Positions 24,558 to 33,265 of a DNA stretch of 64,000 nucleotides are shown here, in pieces; within the stretch, counting starts at the first letter, position 1; the number at the start of each line of letters is the position of its first letter. This stretch comes from Neorhizobium vignae. GTDB taxonomy: Bacteria > Pseudomonadota > Alphaproteobacteria > Rhizobiales > Rhizobiaceae. The stretch is taken from positions 62,001 to 126,000 of the forward strand of contig NZ_JNNU01000014.1 in the NCBI RefSeq assembly GCF_000732195.1, read 5' to 3'. The notes under the pieces were generated by a model. It had not been told where the DNA came from, made no database searches, and was given only the letters and a program-made list of their open reading frames with translations. The translations under genes and the position numbers were made by a program.

Positions 24558-26261
24558 ATGACCCTCAACGGATGGCTTCAGATCCTGCTTTATTGCGGGA
24601 TCATCATCGCGCTCGTCAAACCGCTCGGCGGTTACATGACGCGTGTCTTTTCAGGCGAGCGCACCTTTCTGTCACCTGTCCTCGTTCCGATCGAACGGGG
24701 ACTTTATGCCGTGGCCGGCACCAGCGAGCGCGAAGACCAGCATTGGACCGCCTATGCATTCTCGCTGCTGATGTTCAACCTGTTCGGCGTCATCGTGCTC
24801 TATGCGATGATGCGCCTGCAGGCCGGCCTGCCCTATAATCCGGCCGGCATGGCCGCCGTTCCGCCGGAGCTTTCCTTCAACACCGCCGTCAGCTTCGTCA
24901 GCAATACCAACTGGCAGAACTACGGTGGCGAAAGCACCATGTCCTATCTCACCCAGATGATGGGCCTTAACGTGCAGAACTTCGTGTCTGCCGCGACCGG
25001 CATGGCGATCGCCGTCGGCCTGATCCGCGCCTTCTCGCGCGCGTCCGGCAAGGCGATCGGCAATTTCTGGGTCGATATGACTCGCGCCACGCTCTACATC
25101 CTGCTGCCGATCTGCATCGTGCTGACGCTGGTCTACGTCTATCTCGGCGTGCCGCAGACGCTTGGGCCTTATGTCGAGGCGACGACGCTGGAAGGCGCCA
25201 AGCAGACCATCGCGCTCGGCCCGGTCGCCTCGCAGCTTGCCATCAAGATGCTCGGCACCAATGGCGGCGGCTTCTTCAACGCCAACTCCGCCCATCCGTT
25301 CGAAAATCCGAATGCGATATCCAACCTCATCCAGATGCTGTCGATCTTCGCGATCGGTGCGGGTTTCACCAACGTCTTCGGCCGCATGGTCGGCAACCAG
25401 CGCCAGGGCTGGGCGATCCTCGCCTCGATGGGCGTCCTGTTCGTCGTCGGTGTCGGCATCACCTACTGGGCGGAAGCTTCCGGCAATCCTCTCATGCACC
25501 AGCTCGGTCTTGCCGGCGGCAACATGGAAGGCAAGGAAGTCCGCTTCGGCGTCGCCATGTCCTCGCTGTTTGCGGTGATCACCACGGCGGCCTCCTGCGG
25601 CGCGGTCAATGCCATGCATGGTTCGTTCACCGCGCTCGGCGGCCTGATCCCGCTGATCAACATGCAGCTCGGCGAAGTCATCGTCGGCGGCGTCGGCGCG
25701 GGCTTCTACGGCATCATCCTCTTCATTATCGTCGCAGTTTTCGTGGCCGGGCTTATGGTCGGTCGGACGCCAGAATATCTCGGCAAGAAGATCGAGGCGA
25801 AGGAGATGAAGATGGCCGTGCTTGCCATCCTCTGCCTGCCGCTTGCCATGCTGGTCTTCACGGCCATCGCCGCGGTCCTGCCGTCCGCCGTCGCCTCGAT
25901 CGGCACCGCCGGCCCGCACGGCTTCTCCGAAATCCTTTATGCCTATACGTCGGCCGCGGCCAACAACGGCTCGGCTTTCGGCGGACTGACCGGCAACACG
26001 CCCTGGTACAACGTGACGCTCGGGATCGGCATGCTGATGGGCCGGTTCCTGGTCATCATCCCGGCACTTGCAATTGCAGGCTCGCTGGTCGCCAAGAAGA
26101 CGGTTCCGGCGTCGGCCGGCACCTTCCCGACCGACGGCCCTCTCTTCGTCGGCCTGCTGGTCGGCACGATCCTGATCGTCGGCGGCCTCACCTTCATGCC
26201 CGCTCTGGCGCTCGGCCCGGTCGTCGAACACCTGGTCATGATCGCCGGCCAGACCTTCTGA
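24558..26261 (+). CDS. kdpA: KdpA, potassium-binding channel-like subunit
   Basis: A 567-residue membrane protein that selects and conducts K+ in the high-affinity Kdp pump. It has four pore-like repeats; seen are SFVSNTNWQNYGGESTMSYL (first filter region), GTNGGGFFNANSAHPFENPN (third, strongly conserved) and YTSAAANNGSAFGGL (fourth). Length is normal. First large gene of kdpFA-orf-BCDE-ptsN. Confidence 0.96.
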   Translation: MTLNGWLQILLYCGIIIALVKPLGGYMTRVFSGERTFLSPVLVPIERGLYAVAGTSEREDQHWTAYAFSLLMFNLFGVIVLYAMMRLQAGLPYNPAGMAAVPPELSFNTAVSFVSNTNWQNYGGESTMSYLTQMMGLNVQNFVSAATGMAIAVGLIRAFSRASGKAIGNFWVDMTRATLYILLPICIVLTLVYVYLGVPQTLGPYVEATTLEGAKQTIALGPVASQLAIKMLGTNGGGFFNANSAHPFENPNAISNLIQMLSIFAIGAGFTNVFGRMVGNQRQGWAILASMGVLFVVGVGITYWAEASGNPLMHQLGLAGGNMEGKEVRFGVAMSSLFAVITTAASCGAVNAMHGSFTALGGLIPLINMQLGEVIVGGVGAGFYGIILFIIVAVFVAGLMVGRTPEYLGKKIEAKEMKMAVLAILCLPLAMLVFTAIAAVLPSAVASIGTAGPHGFSEILYAYTSAAANNGSAFGGLTGNTPWYNVTLGIGMLMGRFLVIIPALAIAGSLVAKKTVPASAGTFPTDGPLFVGLLVGTILIVGGLTFMPALALGPVVEHLVMIAGQTF

Positions 26262-26281
26262 GGTAGTGAGGGAGCTATGCC

Positions 26282-26434
26282 ATGAGCATCCGCAAAGCCC
26301 TCCGCAGACAGTCCACCCTTGCCTCGCAGAAACGAGGCAAGGGTGAGCAGAGCCCCTACGGCTCCTATGCAATTTTTATCATGACGGCGGTCATTCTTGC
26401 CGTTGTCCTCGTGATCGAAGTCTTGCGCGGCTGA
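26282..26434 (+). CDS. 50-residue membrane protein between kdpA and kdpB
   Basis: ATG at 26282, 20 bases after the kdpA stop and following GGGAG. It reads MSIRKALRRQSTLASQKRGK, then GEQSPYGSYAIFIMTAVILA and VVLVIEVLRG: a basic cytoplasmic tail and one helix. It is not part of the classical kdp operon. The basic part is encoded by a perfect 13-bp hairpin (26314-26345). No family recognised; an accessory Kdp subunit or a chance frame around an RNA element are both possible, the helix favouring a real protein. Confidence 0.55.
   Translation: MSIRKALRRQSTLASQKRGKGEQSPYGSYAIFIMTAVILAVVLVIEVLRG
26314..26345 (+). promoter_or_regulatory. perfect 13-bp hairpin inside the kdp operon
   Basis: CACCCTTGCCTCG (26314-26326), loop CAGAAA, CGAGGCAAGGGTG (26333-26345), no mismatch and no T run after it. 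It lies between kdpA and kdpB, within the 50-codon gene. Such a stem could mark RNA processing and set the KdpA to KdpB ratio. Confidence 0.7.
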
Positions 26435-26491
26435 TCGAACCGTCGTCGCCTCGTTTGACAAGGCAACTCATTTTCAAAGCTGGAGTCTCTT

Positions 26492-28579
26492 ATGAGCCAG
26501 GCAAAATCCGCGAGTATCATGGATAGTCGCATCCTCATTCCGGCCGTGGGAGCCGCTTTCAAGAAGCTCAACCCGCGGACGCTCTCCAAGAACCCCGTCA
26601 TGTTCGTCGTGGCCACGGTCTCGGTCCTCACAACCGTGCTTTTCCTGCGCGATCTCGCGGCCGGCAACGGCAATCTCGGCTTCTCCTTCCAGATCAACGT
26701 CTGGCTGTGGTTCACCGTGCTGTTCGCCAACTTCGCCGAAGCGGTCGCCGAAGGCCGCGGCAAGGCGCAGGCGGATTCGCTGCGCAAGGCCCGCACCGAA
26801 ACCCAAGCCAAGCTGCTCTCGGGCAGCGACCGCACCCAGTACAAGATGGTCGCCGGCACCAGCCTCAAGGTCGGCGACGTCGTGCTCGTCGAACCCGGCG
26901 ACATCATTCCCTCCGATGGCGAAGTCATCGAGGGTGTCGCCTCGGTCAACGAAGCCGCGATCACCGGTGAATCCGCCCCGGTCATCCGCGAATCCGGCGG
27001 CGACCGCTCGGCCGTGACCGGCGGCACGCAGGTGCTATCCGACTGGATCCGTGTCCGCATCACGGCCGCTGCCGGCTCGACCTTCCTTGACCGGATGATC
27101 TCGCTCGTTGAAGGCGCCGAGCGCCAGAAGACGCCGAACGAGATTGCGCTCAACATCCTGCTCGCCGGCATGACGCTGATCTTCGTGCTCGCCACCGCAA
27201 CGATCCCGAGCTTTGCGATCTATGCCGGCGGCTCGATCCCGATCATCATCCTCGTCGCCCTGTTCGTGACGCTGATCCCGACCACGATCGGCGCGCTGCT
27301 CTCGGCAATCGGCATCGCCGGCATGGACCGTCTCGTCCGCTTCAACGTGCTCGCCATGTCCGGCCGCGCGGTGGAAGCTGCCGGCGACGTCGATACGCTC
27401 CTCCTCGACAAGACCGGCACGATCACGCTCGGCAACCGCCAGGCCACCTCGTTCCGCCCGGTTCGCGGCGTCTCCGAACAGGATCTCGCCGATGCGGCCC
27501 AGCTCGCCTCGCTGGCCGACGAAACGCCGGAAGGCCGTTCCATCGTCGTGCTCGCCAAGGAGAAATACGCCATCCGCGGCCGCGACATGGCGAGCCTCAA
27601 GGCGACCTTCGTCCCCTTCACCGCCCAGACCCGCATGAGCGGCGTCGATCTTGAAGGCTCCCAGATCCGCAAGGGCGCGGTCGATGCAGTCCTCGCCTAT
27701 GTCGGCTCGGGCACGATGCCGGTCTCCGGCAATGCGGCAATCGCCGTCAGCCCGCAATCCGATATCGTGCGCGAGCTCCAGGCGATCGCCGACGAAATCG
27801 CCAAGGCCGGCGGCACGCCACTCGCCGTTGCCCGTGACGGCAAGCTGCTCGGCGTCGTCCAGCTGAAGGACATCGTCAAGGGCGGCATCCGCGAGCGGTT
27901 CTCGGAACTGCGCCGCATGGGCATCCGCACCGTGATGATCACCGGCGACAACCCAATGACCGCGGCGGCGATTGCCGCCGAAGCCGGCGTCGACGACTTC
28001 CTCGCCCAGGCGACCCCAGAGAACAAGCTGACGCTGATCCGCGAGGAACAGGCCAAAGGCAAGCTCGTCGCCATGTGCGGCGACGGCACCAACGACGCCC
28101 CGGCGCTTGCCCAGGCCGATGTCGGCGTCGCCATGAACACCGGTACGGTCGCTGCCCGTGAGGCCGGCAACATGGTCGACCTCGACTCGGACCCGACCAA
28201 GCTCATCGAGATCGTCGAGATCGGCAAGCAGCTCCTCATGACCCGCGGCGCGCTGACCACCTTCTCGATCGCCAACGACATAGCCAAATATTTCGCCATC
28301 ATCCCGGCGATGTTCCTGACCTTCTATCCGCAGCTCGGCGTGCTCAACATCATGGGGCTGGCCACGCCGCAAAGCGCCATCCTGTCGGCGATCATCTTCA
28401 ACGCGCTGATCATCGTCGTGCTGATCCCGCTGTCGCTGAAGGGCGTCAAATACCGCGCCATCGGTGCTGGCGCGCTGCTGTCCCGCAACCTGCTCGTCTA
28501 TGGTCTCGGCGGTATCATCGTCCCCTTCATCGGCATCAAGGCGATCGACATGATCATCACCGCGATCGGTCTCGCTTAA
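26492..28579 (+). CDS. kdpB: KdpB, P-type ATPase subunit
   Basis: A 695-residue P1A-type ATPase that powers K+ uptake. Seen: phosphorylation motif LLLDKTGTITLGN, AAITGESAPVIRES in the actuator domain, MITGDNPMTAAAIA and MCGDGTNDAPALAQADVGVA in the P domain. N-terminal helices lead in from residue 35. Normal length. It is separated from kdpA by the extra small gene and from kdpC by a short hairpin. Confidence 0.96.
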   Translation: MSQAKSASIMDSRILIPAVGAAFKKLNPRTLSKNPVMFVVATVSVLTTVLFLRDLAAGNGNLGFSFQINVWLWFTVLFANFAEAVAEGRGKAQADSLRKARTETQAKLLSGSDRTQYKMVAGTSLKVGDVVLVEPGDIIPSDGEVIEGVASVNEAAITGESAPVIRESGGDRSAVTGGTQVLSDWIRVRITAAAGSTFLDRMISLVEGAERQKTPNEIALNILLAGMTLIFVLATATIPSFAIYAGGSIPIIILVALFVTLIPTTIGALLSAIGIAGMDRLVRFNVLAMSGRAVEAAGDVDTLLLDKTGTITLGNRQATSFRPVRGVSEQDLADAAQLASLADETPEGRSIVVLAKEKYAIRGRDMASLKATFVPFTAQTRMSGVDLEGSQIRKGAVDAVLAYVGSGTMPVSGNAAIAVSPQSDIVRELQAIADEIAKAGGTPLAVARDGKLLGVVQLKDIVKGGIRERFSELRRMGIRTVMITGDNPMTAAAIAAEAGVDDFLAQATPENKLTLIREEQAKGKLVAMCGDGTNDAPALAQADVGVAMNTGTVAAREAGNMVDLDSDPTKLIEIVEIGKQLLMTRGALTTFSIANDIAKYFAIIPAMFLTFYPQLGVLNIMGLATPQSAILSAIIFNALIIVVLIPLSLKGVKYRAIGAGALLSRNLLVYGLGGIIVPFIGIKAIDMIITAIGLA

Positions 28580-28583
28580 TCTT

Positions 28584-28603
28584 TTCGCGTTTCTTCACGC
28601 GAA
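28584..28603 (+). promoter_or_regulatory. hairpin between kdpB and kdpC
   Basis: TTCGCGT (28584-28590), loop TTCTTC, ACGCGAA (28597-28603): a perfect 7-bp stem right after the kdpB stop, without a T run. Confidence 0.5.
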
Positions 28604-28646
28604 CCGGCATCCACTTCGCTTGAAAACGCTTTTCGGAGAAATGACA

Positions 28647-29213
28647 ATGTTCAAGCAACTTCGTCCCGCGATCGTCATGATCGTCGCCACTACGGCCATT
28701 ACCGGCCTGATCTACCCCTTCGCCATGACCGGCATCGCGCAAGCCGTCTTCCCCACCCAGGCGAACGGCAGTCTGATCGAGAAGGAGGGAACCGTTGTCG
28801 GCTCGGCCCTGATCGGCCAGGCCTTTACCGGCGACCAGTATTTCCACGGCCGCCCGTCTGCCGCCGGCGACGGTTACAATGCCGCCTCGTCCTCCGGCTC
28901 CAACCTCGGCCCGACCAGCGCCAAGCTGATAGACCGGGTCAAGGCGGACTACGAGGCCGCCAAGGCCACCAACCCGAGCGCGGACGTGCCGATCGACCTC
29001 GTCACCGCATCCGGCAGCGGCCTCGACCCGCATGTCTCGCCGGAAGCTGCCCTCTTCCAGGTGCCGCGCGTCGCCAAGGCTCGGCAAATGGACGAGGCCG
29101 CGGTCCGCGCGCTCGTCGAGGCCCATGTCGAAGGTCCCGAACTCGGTTTCCTCGGCGAACCTGTGGTCAATGTTCTGGCGCTCAACATGGCGCTTGACGG
29201 CGCCCGTTCTTAA
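28647..29213 (+). CDS. kdpC: KdpC, assembly and coupling subunit
   Basis: A 188-residue protein with one N-terminal helix and a periplasmic domain. It joins KdpA to KdpB and raises ATP affinity. Family motifs: TGLIYPFAMTGIAQAVFP, FTGDQYFHGRPSAAGDGYNA, SGSNLGPTS, and ASGSGLDPHVSPEAALFQVP. The ATG at 28647 is chosen because GGAGA lies seven bases before it; the ATG at 28641 is too close. Confidence 0.95.
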   Translation: MFKQLRPAIVMIVATTAITGLIYPFAMTGIAQAVFPTQANGSLIEKEGTVVGSALIGQAFTGDQYFHGRPSAAGDGYNAASSSGSNLGPTSAKLIDRVKADYEAAKATNPSADVPIDLVTASGSGLDPHVSPEAALFQVPRVAKARQMDEAAVRALVEAHVEGPELGFLGEPVVNVLALNMALDGARS

Positions 29214-29277
29214 ATTGAAATGGCGGCGGCTGTCAGCATCGACGGCCGCCGCTTCCCGCATGGGAGACAGGTAGCCA

Positions 29278-31983
29278 ATGCCCGACGACAGTCGCGAGAG
29301 TGAAAACAGGCCTTCGCCGGATGCGCTTCTGGAGCATGCCGAGCGAGAATCGCGCGGGCGGCTGAAGATCTTCCTGGGCGCCGCCCCCGGTGTCGGCAAG
29401 ACTTACGAGATGCTGATGTCCGGCCGCGCCCGGAAAGTCGACGGCCTCGACGTGGTGATCGGCGTCGTCGAGACCCATGGCCGCAAGGAAACCGAGGCGC
29501 TGGTCGAGGGTTTCGAGATCGTGCCCCGAAAGGCGATCGACTATCGCGGCCAGCAGCTCGATGAAATGGACCTCGACGCCATTCTGGCGCGTCGTCCCGC
29601 CCTGGTCCTGGTCGACGAACTTGCCCATACCAACGCCGCCGGCAGCCGCCATCCGAAGCGTTACATGGATGTGCAGGAAATCCTCTCGCAGGGCATCGAC
29701 GTCTATTCGACGCTCAACATCCAGCATGTCGAGAGCTTGAACGACGTGGTGGCACAGATCACTCGTGTCCGGGTGCGTGAGACCGTGCCGGACAGCATCA
29801 TCGACAGGGCCGACGACGTCGAGATCATCGACATCACCCCCGACGATCTCATCAAGCGGCTGAACGACGGCAAGGTCTATGTCCCGCAGACGGCGCGGCG
29901 TGCTATCGAGAACTACTTTTCCCCCGGCAATCTGACGGCACTGCGCGAACTGGCGCTCCGCCGCACCGCCCAGCGGGTTGACGAGCAGCTTTTGAACCAT
30001 ATGCAGGCGCATGCGATTTCCGGCCCCTGGGCGGCCGGCGATCGGGTGCTGGTGTGCTTCGACCACGGCAGGAACGGCGCGAGCCTGGTGCGGTACGCGC
30101 GCCGCCAGGCCGATCGCCTGCGGGCGCCATGGGCTGCATTGCATCTCGAAACGCCGCAATCAGTCAATCTGCCGGAACAGGACAAGGACCGGCTGGCGGC
30201 CAACATGCGGCTGGCCGAACAGCTCGGCGCCGAGACCGTGACGCTGCCGGCGCTGCAGCCGTCGCGCGAGATCATCGCCTATGCCAATGCCAACAACTTC
30301 ACCCATATCGTCGTCGGGCGCCCGGCCAGACCGCGTTGGCGGCAGGTCTTGCAGGGGTCTGTCACCTATGACCTGATCCGTTATGCGGGCGATATCAGCG
30401 TCCATGTCATCTCCGGCGACTCCAAGGAAGGCGAACCGAAACGCGGCCTGAAGGCGGCGCAGCTGCCCAAGGCCTTCCGTTTCAAGCCCTATGTCAAAAG
30501 TACGATCTTTGTGGCTCTCGCGATCATAGCCGGTGCTGCGCTCGACCAGACGCTCGACGTTCGCAACCTTGCCCTGGTTTTCCTGATGGCGGTGCTGGCG
30601 GCGGCGGTGCGCGGCGGGCTGGGACCGGGCCTGTTCGCCTCCGTGGCTGGCGCTCTCTCCTTCAATTTCTTTTTTCTCGAGCCGCGCTACACGTTTACGG
30701 TCCGGGACCCGGAAAGCCTGGTGGCGCTGTTCTTTTATCTTGGCGTCGCGGTCGTCGCTTCCAACCTGACGGCGGCCGTCCAGCGCCAGGCCGCTGCCGC
30801 CCGTCGGAGAGCCCGCACCACCGAAGACCTTTACCTCTTCTCGAAAAAACTCGCTGGCACGGGCACGCTGGACGACGTACTCTGGGCGACCGCCTTCCAG
30901 ATCGCCTCGATGTTGAAGGTCCGGGTGGTCATCCTGCTGCCGGAGAATGGTTCGATCGCCGTCAAGGCCGGTTACCCGCCGGACGACACGCTGGTGGATG
31001 CCGATATCGCCGCCGCCAAATGGGCCTGGGAGCACAATCGCCCGGCCGGCCGCGCCGCCGATACGCTGCCGGGCGCAAAACGCCTCTACCTGCCAATGCG
31101 CACCGGCCGCGAGGCGGTCGGCGTCATCGGCCTCGACAACGACAAGCAGGGACCGCTGTTGACGCCCGAACAGCAGCGGCTGTTCGATGCGCTGGCAGAT
31201 CAGGCCGCACTTGCGATTGAGCGCATCCAGCTCGTCTCGGATGTCGACAAGGCCAAGCTCGCCGCCGAGACCGATCGCCTGCGCACCGCGCTGCTCACCT
31301 CGATCTCGCACGACCTGAAGACGCCGCTTGCCGCGATCATGGGCTCCGCCGGCACGCTCAAGGACTTTGGCGCCGATATTCCGGAAGAGGCGCGCGCCGA
31401 ACTGCTGACCAGCGTGGTCGACGAGTCCGAGCGGCTGAACCGCTTCATCTCCAACCTGCTCGATATGACGCGCATCGGTTCCGGCGCCATGGAGCCGAAC
31501 TATGCCTTCCACTTTGCGGGCGATATCGTCGGCACCGCCTTGAGCCGGGCCGCGAAGATCACCTCCGGGCACAAGCTCAACGTCAGCATTCCGGCGGACA
31601 TGCCGATGCTGAAGGTCGATCCGGTCCTGTTCGAACAGGTCCTGTTCAACCTCATCGACAATGCCGCCAAATATGCGCCCGACGAGACGGTGATCGACAT
31701 TCGAGGCTGGCAGGACGGCGATTCGGTTCTTATCTCGGTGACGGATGAAGGACCGGGCATCCCGCGCGACGATCTGGAGCGCATCTTCGACAGTTTCTAC
31801 CGCGTTCGGAAGGGTGACCACGTGCGGGCCGGCACCGGGCTTGGCCTTTCTATATGCCGCGGCTTCATCGAGGCCATGGGCGGCACGATCAGGGCTGCCA
31901 ACCGCTCCGATCGTGCCGGTGCGATCTTTACGATCCGCATGCCGGTGCCGACCGAAATGCCCATTCTGGGAGAACAGGAATGA
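29278..31983 (+). CDS. kdpD: KdpD, sensor histidine kinase for potassium
   Basis: A 901-residue kinase. Domains in order: KdpD N-domain (about 20-230, P-loop GAAPGVGKTYEMLM), a Usp-like domain (about 250-370), DUF4118 membrane helices (about 395-500, FNFFFLEPRYTFTV), GAF-like domain (about 520-640), then HisKA (SISHDLKTPLAAIMGSAGTL) and HATPase (NLIDNAAKYAP, GTGLGLSICRGF). It senses K+ limitation or ionic stress and phosphorylates KdpE. It overlaps kdpE by four bases. In E. coli unphosphorylated EIIA-Ntr stimulates KdpD; an EIIA gene lies right after kdpE here. Confidence 0.95.
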   Translation: MPDDSRESENRPSPDALLEHAERESRGRLKIFLGAAPGVGKTYEMLMSGRARKVDGLDVVIGVVETHGRKETEALVEGFEIVPRKAIDYRGQQLDEMDLDAILARRPALVLVDELAHTNAAGSRHPKRYMDVQEILSQGIDVYSTLNIQHVESLNDVVAQITRVRVRETVPDSIIDRADDVEIIDITPDDLIKRLNDGKVYVPQTARRAIENYFSPGNLTALRELALRRTAQRVDEQLLNHMQAHAISGPWAAGDRVLVCFDHGRNGASLVRYARRQADRLRAPWAALHLETPQSVNLPEQDKDRLAANMRLAEQLGAETVTLPALQPSREIIAYANANNFTHIVVGRPARPRWRQVLQGSVTYDLIRYAGDISVHVISGDSKEGEPKRGLKAAQLPKAFRFKPYVKSTIFVALAIIAGAALDQTLDVRNLALVFLMAVLAAAVRGGLGPGLFASVAGALSFNFFFLEPRYTFTVRDPESLVALFFYLGVAVVASNLTAAVQRQAAAARRRARTTEDLYLFSKKLAGTGTLDDVLWATAFQIASMLKVRVVILLPENGSIAVKAGYPPDDTLVDADIAAAKWAWEHNRPAGRAADTLPGAKRLYLPMRTGREAVGVIGLDNDKQGPLLTPEQQRLFDALADQAALAIERIQLVSDVDKAKLAAETDRLRTALLTSISHDLKTPLAAIMGSAGTLKDFGADIPEEARAELLTSVVDESERLNRFISNLLDMTRIGSGAMEPNYAFHFAGDIVGTALSRAAKITSGHKLNVSIPADMPMLKVDPVLFEQVLFNLIDNAAKYAPDETVIDIRGWQDGDSVLISVTDEGPGIPRDDLERIFDSFYRVRKGDHVRAGTGLGLSICRGFIEAMGGTIRAANRSDRAGAIFTIRMPVPTEMPILGEQE

Positions 31984-32672
31984 CCAATACCGCGGTGCGC
32001 GTCCTGATCGTCGATGACGAGCCCCCGATCCGCAAGCTCTTGCGCGTCGGCCTCTCCACCCAGGATTATGCGGTCAGCGAGGCGATGAATGCCAAGGTCG
32101 CGATCGATCTCGTCAAGTCCGAGAAGCCGGACCTGATCATCCTCGATCTCGGCCTGCCGGATATGGCCGGCCATGATCTGCTCGCCAGATGGCGCGGCGA
32201 GGGGCTGGATCTGCCGATCGTCATCCTGTCGAGCCGTACAGATGAGGCCGGCATCGTCAAGGCGCTCGAACTCGGCGCCGACGACTATGTGACGAAACCA
32301 TTCGGCATGAACGAACTCGTTGCCCGCATCCGCGTGGCGCTTCGCCACCGGCTCCAGACCCAGGGCGAAAAGCCGATCTTCCAGACCGGCGAGCTTTCGG
32401 TCGACCTCGTCAAGCGCATCGTCAAGGTGGCGGACAAGGAGGTCAAGCTGTCGCCCAAGGAATACGATATCCTGCGTATCCTGGTCCAGCATGCGGGCAA
32501 GGTCCTCACCCATCGTTTCCTTCTCGAACACGTCTGGGACGGTTTGACCGACGTGCAGTACCTGCGGGTCTACGTGCGGCAACTTCGCCAGAAGATCGAA
32601 AAGGCGCCGGACCAGCCGCAATACATCCTGACCGAGACCGGCGTCGGTTATCGGCTGCAGGAAGGCCAATAG
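31980..32672 (+). CDS. kdpE: KdpE, OmpR-type response regulator
   Basis: A 230-residue regulator. Receiver domain with DDEPP, phosphoacceptor in LIILDLGLPDM, and Lys in YVTKPFGMNEL; C-terminal winged helix with LSPKEYDILRILVQHAGKVL and YVRQLRQKIE. It activates the kdp genes. The ATG overlaps the kdpD stop (ATGA), so the pair is translated together. Confidence 0.95.
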   Translation: MTNTAVRVLIVDDEPPIRKLLRVGLSTQDYAVSEAMNAKVAIDLVKSEKPDLIILDLGLPDMAGHDLLARWRGEGLDLPIVILSSRTDEAGIVKALELGADDYVTKPFGMNELVARIRVALRHRLQTQGEKPIFQTGELSVDLVKRIVKVADKEVKLSPKEYDILRILVQHAGKVLTHRFLLEHVWDGLTDVQYLRVYVRQLRQKIEKAPDQPQYILTETGVGYRLQEGQ

Positions 32673-32703
32673 GCGCTGCGATCCCAATCCATGGACATGA
32701 CAT

Positions 32704-33153
32704 ATGAAACTCGGTGATTACCTCCCGCCGGAGAATATCGTGCTCGATCTCGCGCCACCCTCGAAGGCGATCCTGATCAAGCAGCTTTCGATTCTCGCCG
32801 CCGAAAGACTGGCGCTGGATGCGGGCGAAATCGTCCGGGTGCTGACCAACCGCGAAACCCTGGGTTCGACGGGGATCGGCGCCGGCATCGCCATTCCGCA
32901 TGCGAATGTGAAGGGCCTCGATCGGCATTTCTGCCTTTTCGCGCGGCTGGCGAAGCCGGTCGATTTCGAGGCGGTGGACGACGAGCCGGTCGATCTCGTC
33001 TTCCTGCTCCTCAATCCGGAAAACCGCTCCGACCACCTGAACATCCTGTCCTGTATCGCGCGGCGCGTGCGTGAGGAGGAGGTGACTGCAGCCATTCGGC
33101 GAGCTACCGGCGCCCAGAACGTTCATTCCCAGCTTTGCCCCGCAAATCCATGA
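32704..33153 (+). CDS. PTS EIIA domain protein (PtsN-like)
   Basis: A 149-residue EIIA of the fructose/nitrogen class. The phosphorylated histidine is His66 in GAGIAIPHANVK, preceded by NRETLGSTGIG. No EIIB or EIIC gene is near, so it belongs to the regulatory PTS-Ntr branch rather than to sugar uptake. It starts 31 bases after kdpE and is probably in the kdp transcript. Since EIIA-Ntr is known to bind KdpD in E. coli, a dedicated EIIA for this KdpD is a reasonable inference. Probably a paralogue of the main ptsN near rpoN. Confidence 0.85.
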   Translation: MKLGDYLPPENIVLDLAPPSKAILIKQLSILAAERLALDAGEIVRVLTNRETLGSTGIGAGIAIPHANVKGLDRHFCLFARLAKPVDFEAVDDEPVDLVFLLLNPENRSDHLNILSCIARRVREEEVTAAIRRATGAQNVHSQLCPANP

Positions 33154-33265
33154 TTAAAATAGAGGTAAGTTAAATTAGGCTAACGTAAACGTCTTCTTCC
33201 TAATGTCCTTGATCGGCGGATCGCGACTCCTGAGCCGCCCTTTTGCGTCGGTTTGGGAGAGAGAG

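Noticed and set aside
24672..26372. Open frame of over 560 codons antisense to kdpA
   Set aside because: Shadow of kdpA; rich in His, Asp, Glu and Arg with no known fold.
27035..28372. Open frame of 445 codons antisense to kdpB
   Set aside because: Shadow frame with the same composition bias; kdpB is certain on the plus strand.
30160..31821. Open frame of over 550 codons antisense to kdpD
   Set aside because: Shadow of kdpD, no start signals.
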